A DNA stretch of 64,000 nt from Empedobacter falsenii. Its GTDB lineage: Bacteria; Bacteroidota; Bacteroidia; Flavobacteriales; Weeksellaceae. The stretch spans positions 837,501-901,500 of the forward strand of contig NZ_CP040908.1 of the NCBI RefSeq assembly GCF_013488205.1. The letters are read 5' to 3'. Shown piece after piece: positions 40,792 through 49,378 of this stretch. A program made the position numbers and the translations under genes. Numbering within the stretch: position 1 is the stretch's first letter; each line of letters opens with the position of its first letter. Below the pieces are notes generated by a model. That model had not been told where the DNA came from. It did not search any database and saw only the letters and a list, made by a program, of their open reading frames with translations.

Positions 40792-41814
40792 ATGTTGTAT
40801 TTAGATTTTTCTCAACCTAATTTTGATGTCAACGCTATTCAATTTACCAATGAATTTGAGCAGTCGGTTAAAGATTTTTTGGTTGAATGGTTTTCTGATT
40901 CTGAGGTGATGATTGCGCATACTTCTGGCTCAACAGGAACTCCGAAAGAGATTATTTTGACCAAAGAAAATATGCGAAAAAGTGCGAATATGACGGGGAA
41001 ATATTTGCAGTTAGAAAAAGGAAATTCAGCTTTATTGGTGATGCCTGTTACTTATATTGCTGGAAAATTGATGTTGATTCGTGCAGTAGAAATCGGATTG
41101 AAATTGATTTGTATGCAACCAACTTCGCATATTTCTTTGGATGAAATTAATCGTGGAATTTCGCAAAATTTTACCTCGATTGATTTTGTTGCGTTAACGC
41201 CTATGCAAGTCGAAAATTCGTTAGATTTTGTTTCAAGATGTCAGAAGTTAATCATAGGAGGAGCGCCTCTTTCGGTGAAAGTGAAACAAGAATTGTTTGC
41301 TTTTGAGAACGAAGTCTATGAAACGTATGCGATGACGGAGACGATTACGCATATTGCGTTTAAACAAGTTGCAAATCAAAAATATCCTAATGCAGAACAA
41401 TTTTTTGAAGCGTTTGATGAGGTAAATATTTCGCAAGATGAACGCGGTTGTTTGGTGATTGATACGCCTTATGACGGTTTGCAAGTTGTAACGAATGATG
41501 TGGTTGAAATCATCGATCAACGTAAATTTAACTGGATTGGAAGAGCGGATAATGTGATTAATTCGGGTGGAATAAAATTATTTCCTGAACAAATAGAAAA
41601 TAAGCTGAAATCGTTCATTAATTCTGATTTTTATATCACTTCAAAAACGGATGAATTATTAGGCCAGAAATTAATTTTAGTTGTGGAAGGAGAGGAGAGG
41701 AGCTTGGATTTTTCTTCCGCAGATTTAACTAAATACCAACAACCGAAAGAAATTGTTTTTATCGATCAATTTCCACGAACTGAAAGTGGAAAAGTAAAAA
41801 GACAACAGTTTTAG
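40792..41814 (+). CDS. menE: o-Succinylbenzoate-CoA ligase (AMP-binding)
   Basis: A 340-residue adenylate-forming enzyme, short as usual for Bacteroidota MenE. The P-loop-like motif is HTSGSTGTPKEI, the core motif YAMTETITH, then WIGRADNVINSGGIKLFPEQIE, and the catalytic C-terminal lysine in PRTESGKVKRQQF. It activates o-succinylbenzoate with CoA. It starts 1 bp after the DUF1684 gene. The menaquinone genes menD, menF, menB and menA are not in the window. Confidence 0.88.
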   Translation: MLYLDFSQPNFDVNAIQFTNEFEQSVKDFLVEWFSDSEVMIAHTSGSTGTPKEIILTKENMRKSANMTGKYLQLEKGNSALLVMPVTYIAGKLMLIRAVEIGLKLICMQPTSHISLDEINRGISQNFTSIDFVALTPMQVENSLDFVSRCQKLIIGGAPLSVKVKQELFAFENEVYETYAMTETITHIAFKQVANQKYPNAEQFFEAFDEVNISQDERGCLVIDTPYDGLQVVTNDVVEIIDQRKFNWIGRADNVINSGGIKLFPEQIENKLKSFINSDFYITSKTDELLGQKLILVVEGEERSLDFSSADLTKYQQPKEIVFIDQFPRTESGKVKRQQF

Positions 41815-41892
41815 AACCGACCTATTTTTTATTTTGTTCGTGTATTTTACCTAAAAATAGCTTAATTTTAGCACTACTAAAAAACTTATACT

Positions 41893-42765
41893 GTGGATTA
41901 CAATAAACTTTTTAATGATATTTTTTTCTTGATTCTTGACGACGAGATGGATGAGAATCAATATCCCATTTGGAAAAGTTTTTCGTTTATTCACAATCCG
42001 ATTCAGCAATTAATTAAGGCACAAGATTTATTAAATCAGTTGCTACACGAATATCCAAAAGATAAAAAAGCACTTTTTCTGAAAGGAGTTGTTCAGCGCA
42101 ATTTAAACTTCAACGAAGAGTCGATTTTGTATCTTTTAGAAGCAAAAAAGGAAGATTATTACTTGTATGCGGCGAATTTCTACATTGCCGAATATTATAT
42201 TCATAAATTGAAATTTGAGGAAGCACAAAAGTATTTGAAAGAAATAGAAATTGTGTATCCTACCAATCAACGATTTCTTTTCTTATCAATTTTAGTGAGT
42301 TTGGAATTGTTTGAATTTGATGAAGCTAAACGATATTTGAATATTTTGTATCAATTGGTTGAGGATAAACAAGTTTTAGAATTATTGAGTAAAAATCTTC
42401 AGATCACAGAAGAAATTGTCTTGAAAACGACGAATCGATTGGTCTTAAAAAATTTCAAGTTGAGAAGTTTTAATTATAATCTTCAGCTCAAAACAAATTT
42501 GATTGCTTTTTATAAGAATTTCGCTGATATCGGGGTTAATTTTAATGGAATCAATTGTTTTATTATGGCACTTACCTTAAAGCAAATTACGTTGTATCCT
42601 ACGTTTCATAATCTTGAACTTTATAATGTTCAAACGATTTTAGATTACATTGATGTTGATAAAAAAGGCGTGCAAATGCGCTTAGAAGACATTGATTTTG
42701 AACATGATTTTGTCAAAAATTACCACGAATATTTAGAAGTAGAGATTTTATTGAAAGAGGATTAG
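41893..42765 (+). CDS. TPR-like cytosolic protein
   Basis: A 290-residue protein with no signal peptide. It is mainly helical with at least two degenerate TPR-like pairs, around LLNQLLHEYPKDKKALFLKGVVQRNLNFNEESILYLLEAKK and FYIAEYYIHKLKFEEAQKYLKEIEIVYPTN. The start is GTG at 41893; no ATG is available near it. A one-mismatch -7 box lies upstream (TAATTTTA). It probably acts as a scaffold for protein contacts; no enzyme motif is visible. Confidence 0.65.
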   Translation: MDYNKLFNDIFFLILDDEMDENQYPIWKSFSFIHNPIQQLIKAQDLLNQLLHEYPKDKKALFLKGVVQRNLNFNEESILYLLEAKKEDYYLYAANFYIAEYYIHKLKFEEAQKYLKEIEIVYPTNQRFLFLSILVSLELFEFDEAKRYLNILYQLVEDKQVLELLSKNLQITEEIVLKTTNRLVLKNFKLRSFNYNLQLKTNLIAFYKNFADIGVNFNGINCFIMALTLKQITLYPTFHNLELYNVQTILDYIDVDKKGVQMRLEDIDFEHDFVKNYHEYLEVEILLKED

Positions 42766-42888
42766 TTTTTTAACACAACTACATTTCTCTCAAGGGAATA
42801 TTTTTGTTGTGATCTGATCTTGAAACGAGTGAAAGATGACTGAGTAGTTTAGAATGATAACTTTATTAAGTTAAATTTAGAAAAAAAA

Positions 42889-43548
42889 CTACAAAAACTC
42901 GTCTTCATCATCAAAATCATCTTCCATTTCGTCGTCGTCTGGAGAATAATCTTCTATAAAAACTTTGAATAATCTTGGGCAAATGATTTGTAAATTGGTT
43001 AAATTTTCGTCATCCCAATCAAAATCAGGTTTTGGAGATTTTTCGGTATAAAATTTAAAACATTCTTTGTCTACAAAATCAATAATTTTGTGTTCAAATT
43101 TTTCGTAGAAAACATCATCAGCGATTAAATGAAAATCTTCAAATTCATATAAATCATCTTCGTTAAAGCCTTCGTTAAAATAATCGGCTAAATTATCAGG
43201 ATTCAAAATTGCCTTTTCAAACAATTCTTGTCCTTGCGAAATAATCCAATTTTTGAAATAATAGAAATGCGTAGGATCTGTATCGTCATTCATAATACAA
43301 GCAGCACACCATATTTCAGGCGAATGTAATGAATACGAATAGAACTCTAATCGAAGTTGAAACCCAATAATGTCCTCGGCAGTTAGATCTTCTAATTCTT
43401 GCTCCAAAGCCTTTTCTTGATCTTGCAAATTATTGGCATTGAGCAAAGAATTTTCTATAATTTGCCAAAACAAATCTTCTTCGAGCATACGCGAAATGCG
43501 CTCTGTGGGAAGGGTTGAAGAGTTAAACAAATCATCTAAAAAATCCAT
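42889..43548 (-). CDS. Acidic DUF4240-like protein
   Basis: A 219-residue soluble protein. FWQIIENSLLNANN at the N-terminus, WCAACIMNDDTDPTHFYYFKNWIISQGQELFEKAI in the middle and the following LADYF match DUF4240. The C-terminus is strongly acidic (DDDEMEDDFDDEDEFL). DUF4240 proteins are often predicted immunity-like or regulatory proteins, but no toxin gene lies beside it. It is monocistronic, with 233 bp upstream of it. Confidence 0.62.
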   Translation of the reverse strand: MDFLDDLFNSSTLPTERISRMLEEDLFWQIIENSLLNANNLQDQEKALEQELEDLTAEDIIGFQLRLEFYSYSLHSPEIWCAACIMNDDTDPTHFYYFKNWIISQGQELFEKAILNPDNLADYFNEGFNEDDLYEFEDFHLIADDVFYEKFEHKIIDFVDKECFKFYTEKSPKPDFDWDDENLTNLQIICPRLFKVFIEDYSPDDDEMEDDFDDEDEFL

Positions 43549-43741
43549 ATTTCTACTTTTTGGTTTGTATTTAGTTGGTTTTGATTCGTGAAAAATTATC
43601 TAACGTTTTATTTCTTAAACCTTTAATTGATAAAACATTTTAACAGAATCTTTTTATAATTTATGAAATAAATACGATGAAACCTACGAATTTTTAAACT
43701 ATTTGCAATTTTTGAGCTAATTATTTGATTTTGTTCCAACT

Positions 43742-43775
43742 AAAAAAGTCTAATTCGGAGTGAAATTAGACTTTT
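43742..43775 (-). terminator. Intrinsic terminator after the DUF1851/ygiBC-like operon
   Basis: A stem AAAAAGTCTAATT with AATTAGACTTTTT and an 8-base loop lies just below the stop at 43782. It is strong on the minus strand. Confidence 0.8.
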
Positions 43776-43781
43776 TAATTT

Positions 43782-44216
43782 TTATTTATTTAATGTTTTG
43801 AAAATAATTCTTTGACCATTTGCTAAATTATTTACTTGAAAAGCTAAATCAGCTGAAATACTTATTAATTCCTCGAAATTAATCTTACTTATATTAGAAG
43901 TTTCGTATTTGCCTCCGAGAATAGCCGGAATTATTAAATAATATTTTTCATTTAGTTCTAAATTACCAATTTCTTCCTTGCATTTATTTACTAAATGTTC
44001 AAAATTCCAATCAATAATAAAATCATTATCTAATTTTAAACTATTAAAATCTTCTAAATTGATTGCTATTTTTATACATTCTAATTCTTCTGGGCAGATT
44101 CTCCAAATTGAATTATCAATGTTTTGAAAAATAATATTTCCAAAATCATTTTGATCAATTATTTTGATAGCATTTACGCCTTTCCATTTCCAATTTTCGT
44201 TGATTGTTGTTAACAT
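43782..44216 (-). CDS. Tdi1 C-terminal/DUF1851-like protein
   Basis: A 144-residue protein with no signal peptide. IKIIDQNDFGNIIFQNIDNSIWRICPEEL at the N-terminus and YYLIIPAILGGKYETSNISKINFEELISISADLAFQVNNL at the C-terminus match DUF1851, the family of the T6SS immunity protein Tdi1 C-terminal part. Orphan members are common and need not be immunity proteins. Its start overlaps the stop of the glutathionylspermidine-synthase-like gene by one base, so it belongs to the ygiBC-like operon. Confidence 0.68.
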   Translation of the reverse strand: MLTTINENWKWKGVNAIKIIDQNDFGNIIFQNIDNSIWRICPEELECIKIAINLEDFNSLKLDNDFIIDWNFEHLVNKCKEEIGNLELNEKYYLIIPAILGGKYETSNISKINFEELISISADLAFQVNNLANGQRIIFKTLNK

Positions 44217-45352
44217 TACTCAATAATATGCGGAACAAAACGACTTTTATCGGTTGTAATAAATTCGTCACTTTCGCGGAAAGTAATTCCACACGATTCT
44301 TGTCCAATAATCCAACTTCCGATAATAGTATAACCCGTATCTTCGTGATGTAAATTTGCTAAAGCTTGATAAATAAAACCTTCTTCACCATATTCGCCCG
44401 AAGTTTGTTCAGAAATAGTGCCGTTTTTTACAACTTCTACATTTGCACCTTCACGCGATAACAATGGTTTTTTGACATAATTTTTCATCTCATTCGGCGA
44501 ATCTGCATAAGCTTCTAACAACAACGGATGATTTGGATATAATTCCCACAAAATAGGCAAAATAGCTTTGTTTGAAAGAATCATTTTCCAAGCTGGTTCT
44601 ATCCAATTTGCGTTGATTTCATCATTTTTGATGTTGTACGCAAACAACTCGTTCATCATCCATTCCCACGGATAAAGTTTGAAAATATCTGTAATTGGTT
44701 CTTCTTCTAAATCAACAAAATTGACATTATTCCAACCGATTTCGTCGACGTAAATTAATTTGGTATTAATTCCGGCTTGTATTGCACAATCTCTGATATA
44801 TTCGATATTCGTCAAATCTTCTAACGATTCTCTCACGCACGAAAAATGTAAAGTTTCACCATTCAAATAAGGTTTTAACATTTTCCACGTTTCAATTAAT
44901 TTATCATGAACAGAATTGAATTGATCTTTCGTTTCTCCAAAATAATTCTCCATCCAAAGCCATTGTATAACACCACATTCGAACAAAGAAGTTGGTGTAT
45001 CAGCATTGAATTCTAACATTTTTAATTGATCATTATCATAAGCAAAATCAAAACGACCATAAATACTTGGCGCATCATTTTCCCATGTATCAATCAAATA
45101 AGGTTGAATAAATTTTGGAATTTTAAATTCGTCCAAACGATTATTTTGAATCACATGTTCGACAGCATTCAAGCACATTTCCCATAATTCGTTTGTCGCT
45201 TCAAAAATTTTATCCGCTTCTTTTTCTGAAATCGAATAATAATAATCTTCTACCCAATAGGTTTGTTTATTTTCGTCTGTATGATAACCAAAGCCGATAT
45301 TTTCTAACCTTTCTTGCCAGTTTTCGTCAGCTTTTATTCTTTTTAATTGCAT
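44216..45352 (-). CDS. Glutathionylspermidine synthase-family ATP-grasp protein (YgiC-like)
   Basis: A 378-residue protein of the GSP-synth/YgiC/YjfC family. YGRFDFAYDNDQLKMLEFNADTPTSLFE is the conserved substrate and pre-ATP-grasp segment, and KPLLSREGANVEVV and EEGFIYQA lie in the ATP-grasp part. The E. coli homologues YgiC and YjfC resemble only the synthetase half of Gss and do not make glutathionylspermidine in vitro to my knowledge; the substrate is unknown. It is preceded by a YgiB-like lipoprotein gene (9 bp), as in the E. coli ygiBC pair. Confidence 0.85.
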   Translation of the reverse strand: MQLKRIKADENWQERLENIGFGYHTDENKQTYWVEDYYYSISEKEADKIFEATNELWEMCLNAVEHVIQNNRLDEFKIPKFIQPYLIDTWENDAPSIYGRFDFAYDNDQLKMLEFNADTPTSLFECGVIQWLWMENYFGETKDQFNSVHDKLIETWKMLKPYLNGETLHFSCVRESLEDLTNIEYIRDCAIQAGINTKLIYVDEIGWNNVNFVDLEEEPITDIFKLYPWEWMMNELFAYNIKNDEINANWIEPAWKMILSNKAILPILWELYPNHPLLLEAYADSPNEMKNYVKKPLLSREGANVEVVKNGTISEQTSGEYGEEGFIYQALANLHHEDTGYTIIGSWIIGQESCGITFRESDEFITTDKSRFVPHIIE

Positions 45353-45361
45353 AAAATTTGT

Positions 45362-45751
45362 TTAAGATGAAACTGAACGAGAAGAAGCAGATTTTCCGAA
45401 TCCACCACGAACAGTTTGACTTTTGTACGCTTGTGCTTTTGCCGCGTTTGTTCCGACATTAGATTGTTGATGCAAACCTTGACTTGCATAGCCCATTCCA
45501 CCACCAGTTAAGCTACGAAAAGCCATAAACCAAAGCAACGAACTTCCCATTCCGCCGTGATGTGAACCACCAGAATGCGACGAATAATTTGACGTAACAT
45601 CTGTGTAAGGCGCAGTAGAATCTGCACGCATATATACCTTTTGCGCATTGTTCGTAACGGGTGCTTCTTCACGATTCATACATGAACTAAGAACCGAAGA
45701 AATTAACACTAAAGTTACAACTTTACTTGCTCTTTTTTCTTTTTTATTCAT
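45362..45751 (-). CDS. YgiB-like (DUF1190) lipoprotein
   Basis: A 129-residue lipoprotein, lipobox SSVLSSC. The mature chain is low-complexity with a Gly/His/Ser stretch (SHSGGSHHGGMG), a hydrophobic middle segment LLWFMAFRSLTGGGMGYA and the C-terminus VRGGFGKSASSRSVSS, which resembles the end of E. coli YgiB. It is shorter than YgiB (about 220 residues). It lies directly upstream of the YgiC-like gene, which supports the call. Its function is unknown. Confidence 0.7.
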   Translation of the reverse strand: MNKKEKRASKVVTLVLISSVLSSCMNREEAPVTNNAQKVYMRADSTAPYTDVTSNYSSHSGGSHHGGMGSSLLWFMAFRSLTGGGMGYASQGLHQQSNVGTNAAKAQAYKSQTVRGGFGKSASSRSVSS

Positions 45752-45757
45752 GGTAGA

Positions 45758-46036
45758 TTATTGAATGGTTACGTAAATAGGAATTTTAGTAGAATCGGTA
45801 GGTGTATATTGTTTGTGCGTAATCAACGTATCTACTTTTTCTGCAATCATCAAATCGTTTGACCAAATTTTTTGTTTAGTAATATGTAAAACAGAATCGC
45901 CTTTTGTTTCGGTTGTTAAAACAACTTCACGAGCCGATTTTTTATCAATTTGTTCTAAATTCTGATTTTCGTTTTGATTAGATTGACACGCGAAAAAAGT
46001 TGTCAATGGTAGTGTTATTAAAAGTATTTTTTTCAT
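45758..46036 (-). CDS. Small lipoprotein, first gene of the ygiBC-like operon
   Basis: A 92-residue protein with signal and lipobox LTTFFAC. The mature part is charged, followed by a beta-rich segment (SVLHITKQKIWSNDLMIAEKVDTL). No family is recognised. It sits 6 bp before the YgiB-like gene and is probably co-transcribed with it, which suggests a role in the same envelope function. Confidence 0.6.
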   Translation of the reverse strand: MKKILLITLPLTTFFACQSNQNENQNLEQIDKKSAREVVLTTETKGDSVLHITKQKIWSNDLMIAEKVDTLITHKQYTPTDSTKIPIYVTIQ

Positions 46037-46076
46037 GTTTCTTAGACTTCTAACAAAGTTACATTATTTCACAAAA

Positions 46077-46109
46077 AAAGCACAATCCAGAAATTCTGAA
46101 TTATGCTTT
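46077..46109 (-). terminator. Intrinsic terminator of the CoA-transferase gene
   Basis: A 16-base stem formed by AAAGCATAATTCAGAA and its partner, with two G-U pairs in the minus-strand RNA, followed by a T-run on that strand. It lies 31 bases below the stop. Confidence 0.75.
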
Positions 46110-46139
46110 AAAAAAAGTATAGTCTTATTATTTATTATT

Positions 46140-47651
46140 CTAATGATTTAAAACTAATAATTCTTCTTTTTTCATAGAACCTGTTTGTTTCAATCTTGTG
46201 TGCCAAGAGAACGCTTCTTCTAAGATATGTGGCGTTTGACCACCTCTTTCTGCACAAGCTCTTTCGAAGTAAGATAATAATTCTGCTTTATAATCTGGGT
46301 GAACACAGTTATTGATGATTTCGATGGCTCTTTCGCGTGGCGCTAAACCTCTCAAATCAGCTAAACCTTGCTCTGTTACAATAATATCTACATCGTGTTC
46401 TGTGTGATCTGTGTGAGAAACCATAGGAACGATAGACGAAATATTACCACCTTTTGCGATAGAAGCTGTAACGAAGATTGAGATAAATGCATTACGAGCA
46501 AAATCTCCAGAACCTCCAATACCGTTCATTATATGAGTACCAGAAACGTGAGTTGAGTTTACGTTACCATAAATATCACACTCTAAAGATGTATTGATTC
46601 CGATAATTCCTAAACGACGAATAACTTCGGCAGAGTTAGAAATAGATTGTGGACGTAAAACAATTTTATCTTTATAATTGTCGATGTTTCCAATTACACG
46701 ATCGTAACATTCTTGTGAAACTGTCATAGAAGATGCTGAAGCAAATTTCATTTTTCCAGAATCGATTAAGTCAAATGTAGAATCTTGTAAAACTTCTGAA
46801 TACATGACTAAATCTTCAAAATCAGAATGTTCTAAACCACCTAAAACAGCGTTTGCAACTTTACCAATACCACATTGTAATGGCATTAATGATTTTGTAA
46901 GACGACCTTCTTCGACTTCATTTTCGAAGAATTTTACAATGTTTTGAGCGATTGCAGAAGTCGCTTCATCAGCTGGTTGAATGTCTCCAGGAGCATCTTG
47001 AATGTCGTGAAAAACAATTCCAACAATTTTAGAAGGATCTACTTTTATTGTTTCTGTTCCAATTTTTGTATCACAAGCAGTGATGTTAATTGGAGTACGT
47101 TTTCCATATTCTTCTACACTATAAATATCGTGAATACCTTTGATATTTGTAGGAATAGACGTGTTAATCTCGATGATTAATTTGTCTGCATTTGCAGCAA
47201 TTTCAGCATTATTACCGATAGAAGTTGTAGGTACTAAAGAACCATCTTCTAAAATTTCAGCAACTTCTAAAACACCTAAATTAATTTTAAATTGTCCATC
47301 TAAAATATGTTCAGCAGTTTCTCCTAAATGCTGATCGATAAATAAAACATTACCTGCATTTATATTTTTACGCATTACAGTGTCTACTTGGAATGGTAAA
47401 CGTTTTTTTAATGCTCCACTTTCTACTAAAGCTGCGTCTGTACCATGTCCTAATGAAGCTCCTGTTACTAAAGTGATTTTTAAATTTTCAGATTTGGCAC
47501 GCTCCGCAACAGCTTTTAATACAACTTTTGTATCGCCTCCTCTTGTAAAACCACTAGAACCAACAGTCATTCCATCTTCAAAAAATTTGGCAGACTCCTC
47601 TGCTGTCATTACTTTTGACTGTAAGTTAGTTAATTTTATTCTTTCCAACAT
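46140..47651 (-). CDS. Succinate:acetate CoA-transferase / acetyl-CoA hydrolase family
   Basis: A 503-residue enzyme of the AarC/Cat1 family. MTVGSSGFTRGGDTKVV near the N-terminus, GIGKVANAVLGGL, MYSEVLQDSTFDLIDSGKM with the catalytic Glu, and HIMNGIGGSGDFARNA are family motifs. It moves CoA between succinyl-CoA and acetate or related acids. It stands alone on the minus strand between a terminator and a leader dyad (47689-47709), and is divergent from an AraC regulator that could control it. Preferred acyl groups cannot be told. Confidence 0.9.
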   Translation of the reverse strand: MLERIKLTNLQSKVMTAEESAKFFEDGMTVGSSGFTRGGDTKVVLKAVAERAKSENLKITLVTGASLGHGTDAALVESGALKKRLPFQVDTVMRKNINAGNVLFIDQHLGETAEHILDGQFKINLGVLEVAEILEDGSLVPTTSIGNNAEIAANADKLIIEINTSIPTNIKGIHDIYSVEEYGKRTPINITACDTKIGTETIKVDPSKIVGIVFHDIQDAPGDIQPADEATSAIAQNIVKFFENEVEEGRLTKSLMPLQCGIGKVANAVLGGLEHSDFEDLVMYSEVLQDSTFDLIDSGKMKFASASSMTVSQECYDRVIGNIDNYKDKIVLRPQSISNSAEVIRRLGIIGINTSLECDIYGNVNSTHVSGTHIMNGIGGSGDFARNAFISIFVTASIAKGGNISSIVPMVSHTDHTEHDVDIIVTEQGLADLRGLAPRERAIEIINNCVHPDYKAELLSYFERACAERGGQTPHILEEAFSWHTRLKQTGSMKKEELLVLNH

Positions 47652-47688
47652 AATGCAACTTTTTCTTTCTAATACTATTCAATAATTG

Positions 47689-47720
47689 TTCCCTTCTGAA
47701 CGAAGGGAATTACAAATATT
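47689..47720 (-). promoter_or_regulatory. Dyad and -7-like box upstream of the CoA-transferase
   Basis: TTCCCTTC (47689-47696) and GAAGGGAA (47702-47709) form a perfect 8-base dyad, 38 bases upstream of the ATG. A near-consensus -7 box (AATATTTG on the minus strand, 47713-47720) lies just above, so the dyad would be at the transcript start, either as a 5' hairpin or an operator for the divergent AraC regulator. Confidence 0.4.
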
Positions 47721-47846
47721 GGATTAATTAATAAAAAGTTAATATTAAAAATAGTCAAATAATTATCTATTTCGGACATTTTTATTTGTGTACATTATAC
47801 ATCATATCAAATAAATTATTATATTAGTTCGCAGATTAAAGAAACT

Positions 47847-48668
47847 ATGAATATACATTTGGATAATAAGTTCGAAACACGATATTACCTAACCGAAATT
47901 GACAAATTACCAACCTCAATTTTCTGTTACCATAAGGAAATTTCGGAAGCATACGTGGTAGAACATAAACATAACAAAGCGCAATTTCTTTATTGTGAGG
48001 GAGGAATAGTTTATGTAAAAATAGGAAAAGATACTTTTTATTTACCTGCAAGACACTATATGTGGATACCGCCTCATGTGGAACATAGTATACACCCAAA
48101 TACACCAGAGGTGATTATGAGAAATTTATATTTCCCTATTAATGAAAGTGATAATTCGTTTTATAAAAAAGTAGGAATCTATCCTGCTGATGGATTGTTG
48201 TTAGAGCTTTTATTATTTTCTAACCAATGGAAAGGAGATATTGTTCCAGAAAACAGAAGCGAATATGTAATTGCACAAGCTTTTAAAGAAATATTACCTA
48301 AAGTAAGCAAAAGTAGTTTACGATTAGCTCTTCCATTACCACACGACGAACGTCTGAAAAAAATCGTTCAATTCTTAGATGATAATATGGATTCTTCGAT
48401 TACAATGAAGAAAATTACAGCCGAATTCGGTTTCTCTGAACGATCATTATCACGATTATTCCAAAAAGATTTGAATATGACATTTGTTCAATATTTCACT
48501 ATTTTAAGAATGTTACGCGCTTTACAATTGTTAATTGATAATACGTATTCAATCAGTGAAATTTCGACAATGGTTGGTTACAATAGTTTACCAACATTTA
48601 GTAATACATTCCAAAAAGTAATTGGAGTTCGTCCAACAGATTACTCAAAGAAAAAAGATATATTATAA
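47847..48668 (+). CDS. AraC-family regulator with cupin sensor domain
   Basis: A 273-residue regulator. The N-terminal cupin half has HKHNKAQFLYCEGGIVYVKIGKDTFYLPARHYMWIPPHVEHSI. The C-terminal half is the double helix-turn-helix, with SITMKKITAEFGFSERSLSRLFQKDLNMTFVQY and the ending SEISTMVGYNSLPTFSNTFQKVIGVRPTDY. It is divergent from the succinate CoA-transferase gene (195 bp between them) and 8 bp upstream of a hydrolase gene. The ligand is unknown. Confidence 0.88.
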   Translation: MNIHLDNKFETRYYLTEIDKLPTSIFCYHKEISEAYVVEHKHNKAQFLYCEGGIVYVKIGKDTFYLPARHYMWIPPHVEHSIHPNTPEVIMRNLYFPINESDNSFYKKVGIYPADGLLLELLLFSNQWKGDIVPENRSEYVIAQAFKEILPKVSKSSLRLALPLPHDERLKKIVQFLDDNMDSSITMKKITAEFGFSERSLSRLFQKDLNMTFVQYFTILRMLRALQLLIDNTYSISEISTMVGYNSLPTFSNTFQKVIGVRPTDYSKKKDIL

Positions 48669-48676
48669 ATTAAGGT

Positions 48677-49339
48677 ATGAAAATTTATCAAGTAAGTGGA
48701 TTAGGCGCAAACGCAAATGCTTTTCGAAATCTACGCTTGGAACAAGATTTTGAGCAAGTTTATATTCCTTGGTTAGATCCAGAGAAAGATGAAACTTTGG
48801 CTCATTATACCGAAAGATTATTAGATAAAATAAATCCCACAGAAGATTTTCTTTTGATGGGATTATCTTTTGGTGGAATAATTGTGCAGGAAATGAATCG
48901 TTTTATTAATCCAAAACATACATTTCTGATTTCGACAGTGAAGAATAGGGCAGAGCTTCCGAAGTTATTTCGATTCTCGGCTTCTATTAATGCACACAAA
49001 ATAATTCCGATGAGTTTCTTAACTTCGGATCGGACATTTTCGTACATGATGATGCGAAAATTATATTATACTGATCGAGAAAAAGATAATATTGACGATA
49101 TTTTTGAGTTTCGAAACAAAGAATATTTAAGTTGGTCGATTCATAAGATTGTAAACTGGGAACATTCTACAGCTTATCACGAAGAAAATATCACACATAT
49201 TCATGGTACAAAAGATATTGTTTTTCCGATTGAATATATCAAAGATGCAATACAAATAGAAGGCGGAACACATATTATGGTGATGCAAAAGCCAAAATTA
49301 GTGAGCGATGAAATAAATAAAGTATTAATCACTTTATAA
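48677..49339 (+). CDS. Alpha/beta-hydrolase family protein
   Basis: A 220-residue cytosolic hydrolase. The nucleophile elbow is GLSFGG, the acid Asp is in HGTKDIVF and the catalytic His in GGTHIMVM. The start is MKIYQVSGLGANANAFRN. It resembles small YdeN/RBBP9-type esterases. It follows the AraC gene by 8 bp and is probably co-expressed with it. The substrate is unknown. Confidence 0.8.
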   Translation: MKIYQVSGLGANANAFRNLRLEQDFEQVYIPWLDPEKDETLAHYTERLLDKINPTEDFLLMGLSFGGIIVQEMNRFINPKHTFLISTVKNRAELPKLFRFSASINAHKIIPMSFLTSDRTFSYMMMRKLYYTDREKDNIDDIFEFRNKEYLSWSIHKIVNWEHSTAYHEENITHIHGTKDIVFPIEYIKDAIQIEGGTHIMVMQKPKLVSDEINKVLITL

Positions 49340-49344
49340 CTAAA

Positions 49345-49373
49345 AAAAGCTTGAACATTTGTTCAAGCTTTTC
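49345..49373. terminator. Bidirectional terminator
   Basis: AAAAGCTTGAACA (49345-49357) pairs with TGTTCAAGCTTTT (49360-49372) around a two-base loop, between convergent genes. Confidence 0.85.
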
Positions 49374-49378
49374 TGATT

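Noticed and set aside
42889-44216. DUF4240 and DUF1851 proteins considered as an immunity cluster for a polymorphic toxin or T6SS effector.
   Set aside because: No toxin, VgrG, Hcp or Rhs gene is in the vicinity, and the DUF1851 gene is coupled to the ygiBC-like operon instead.
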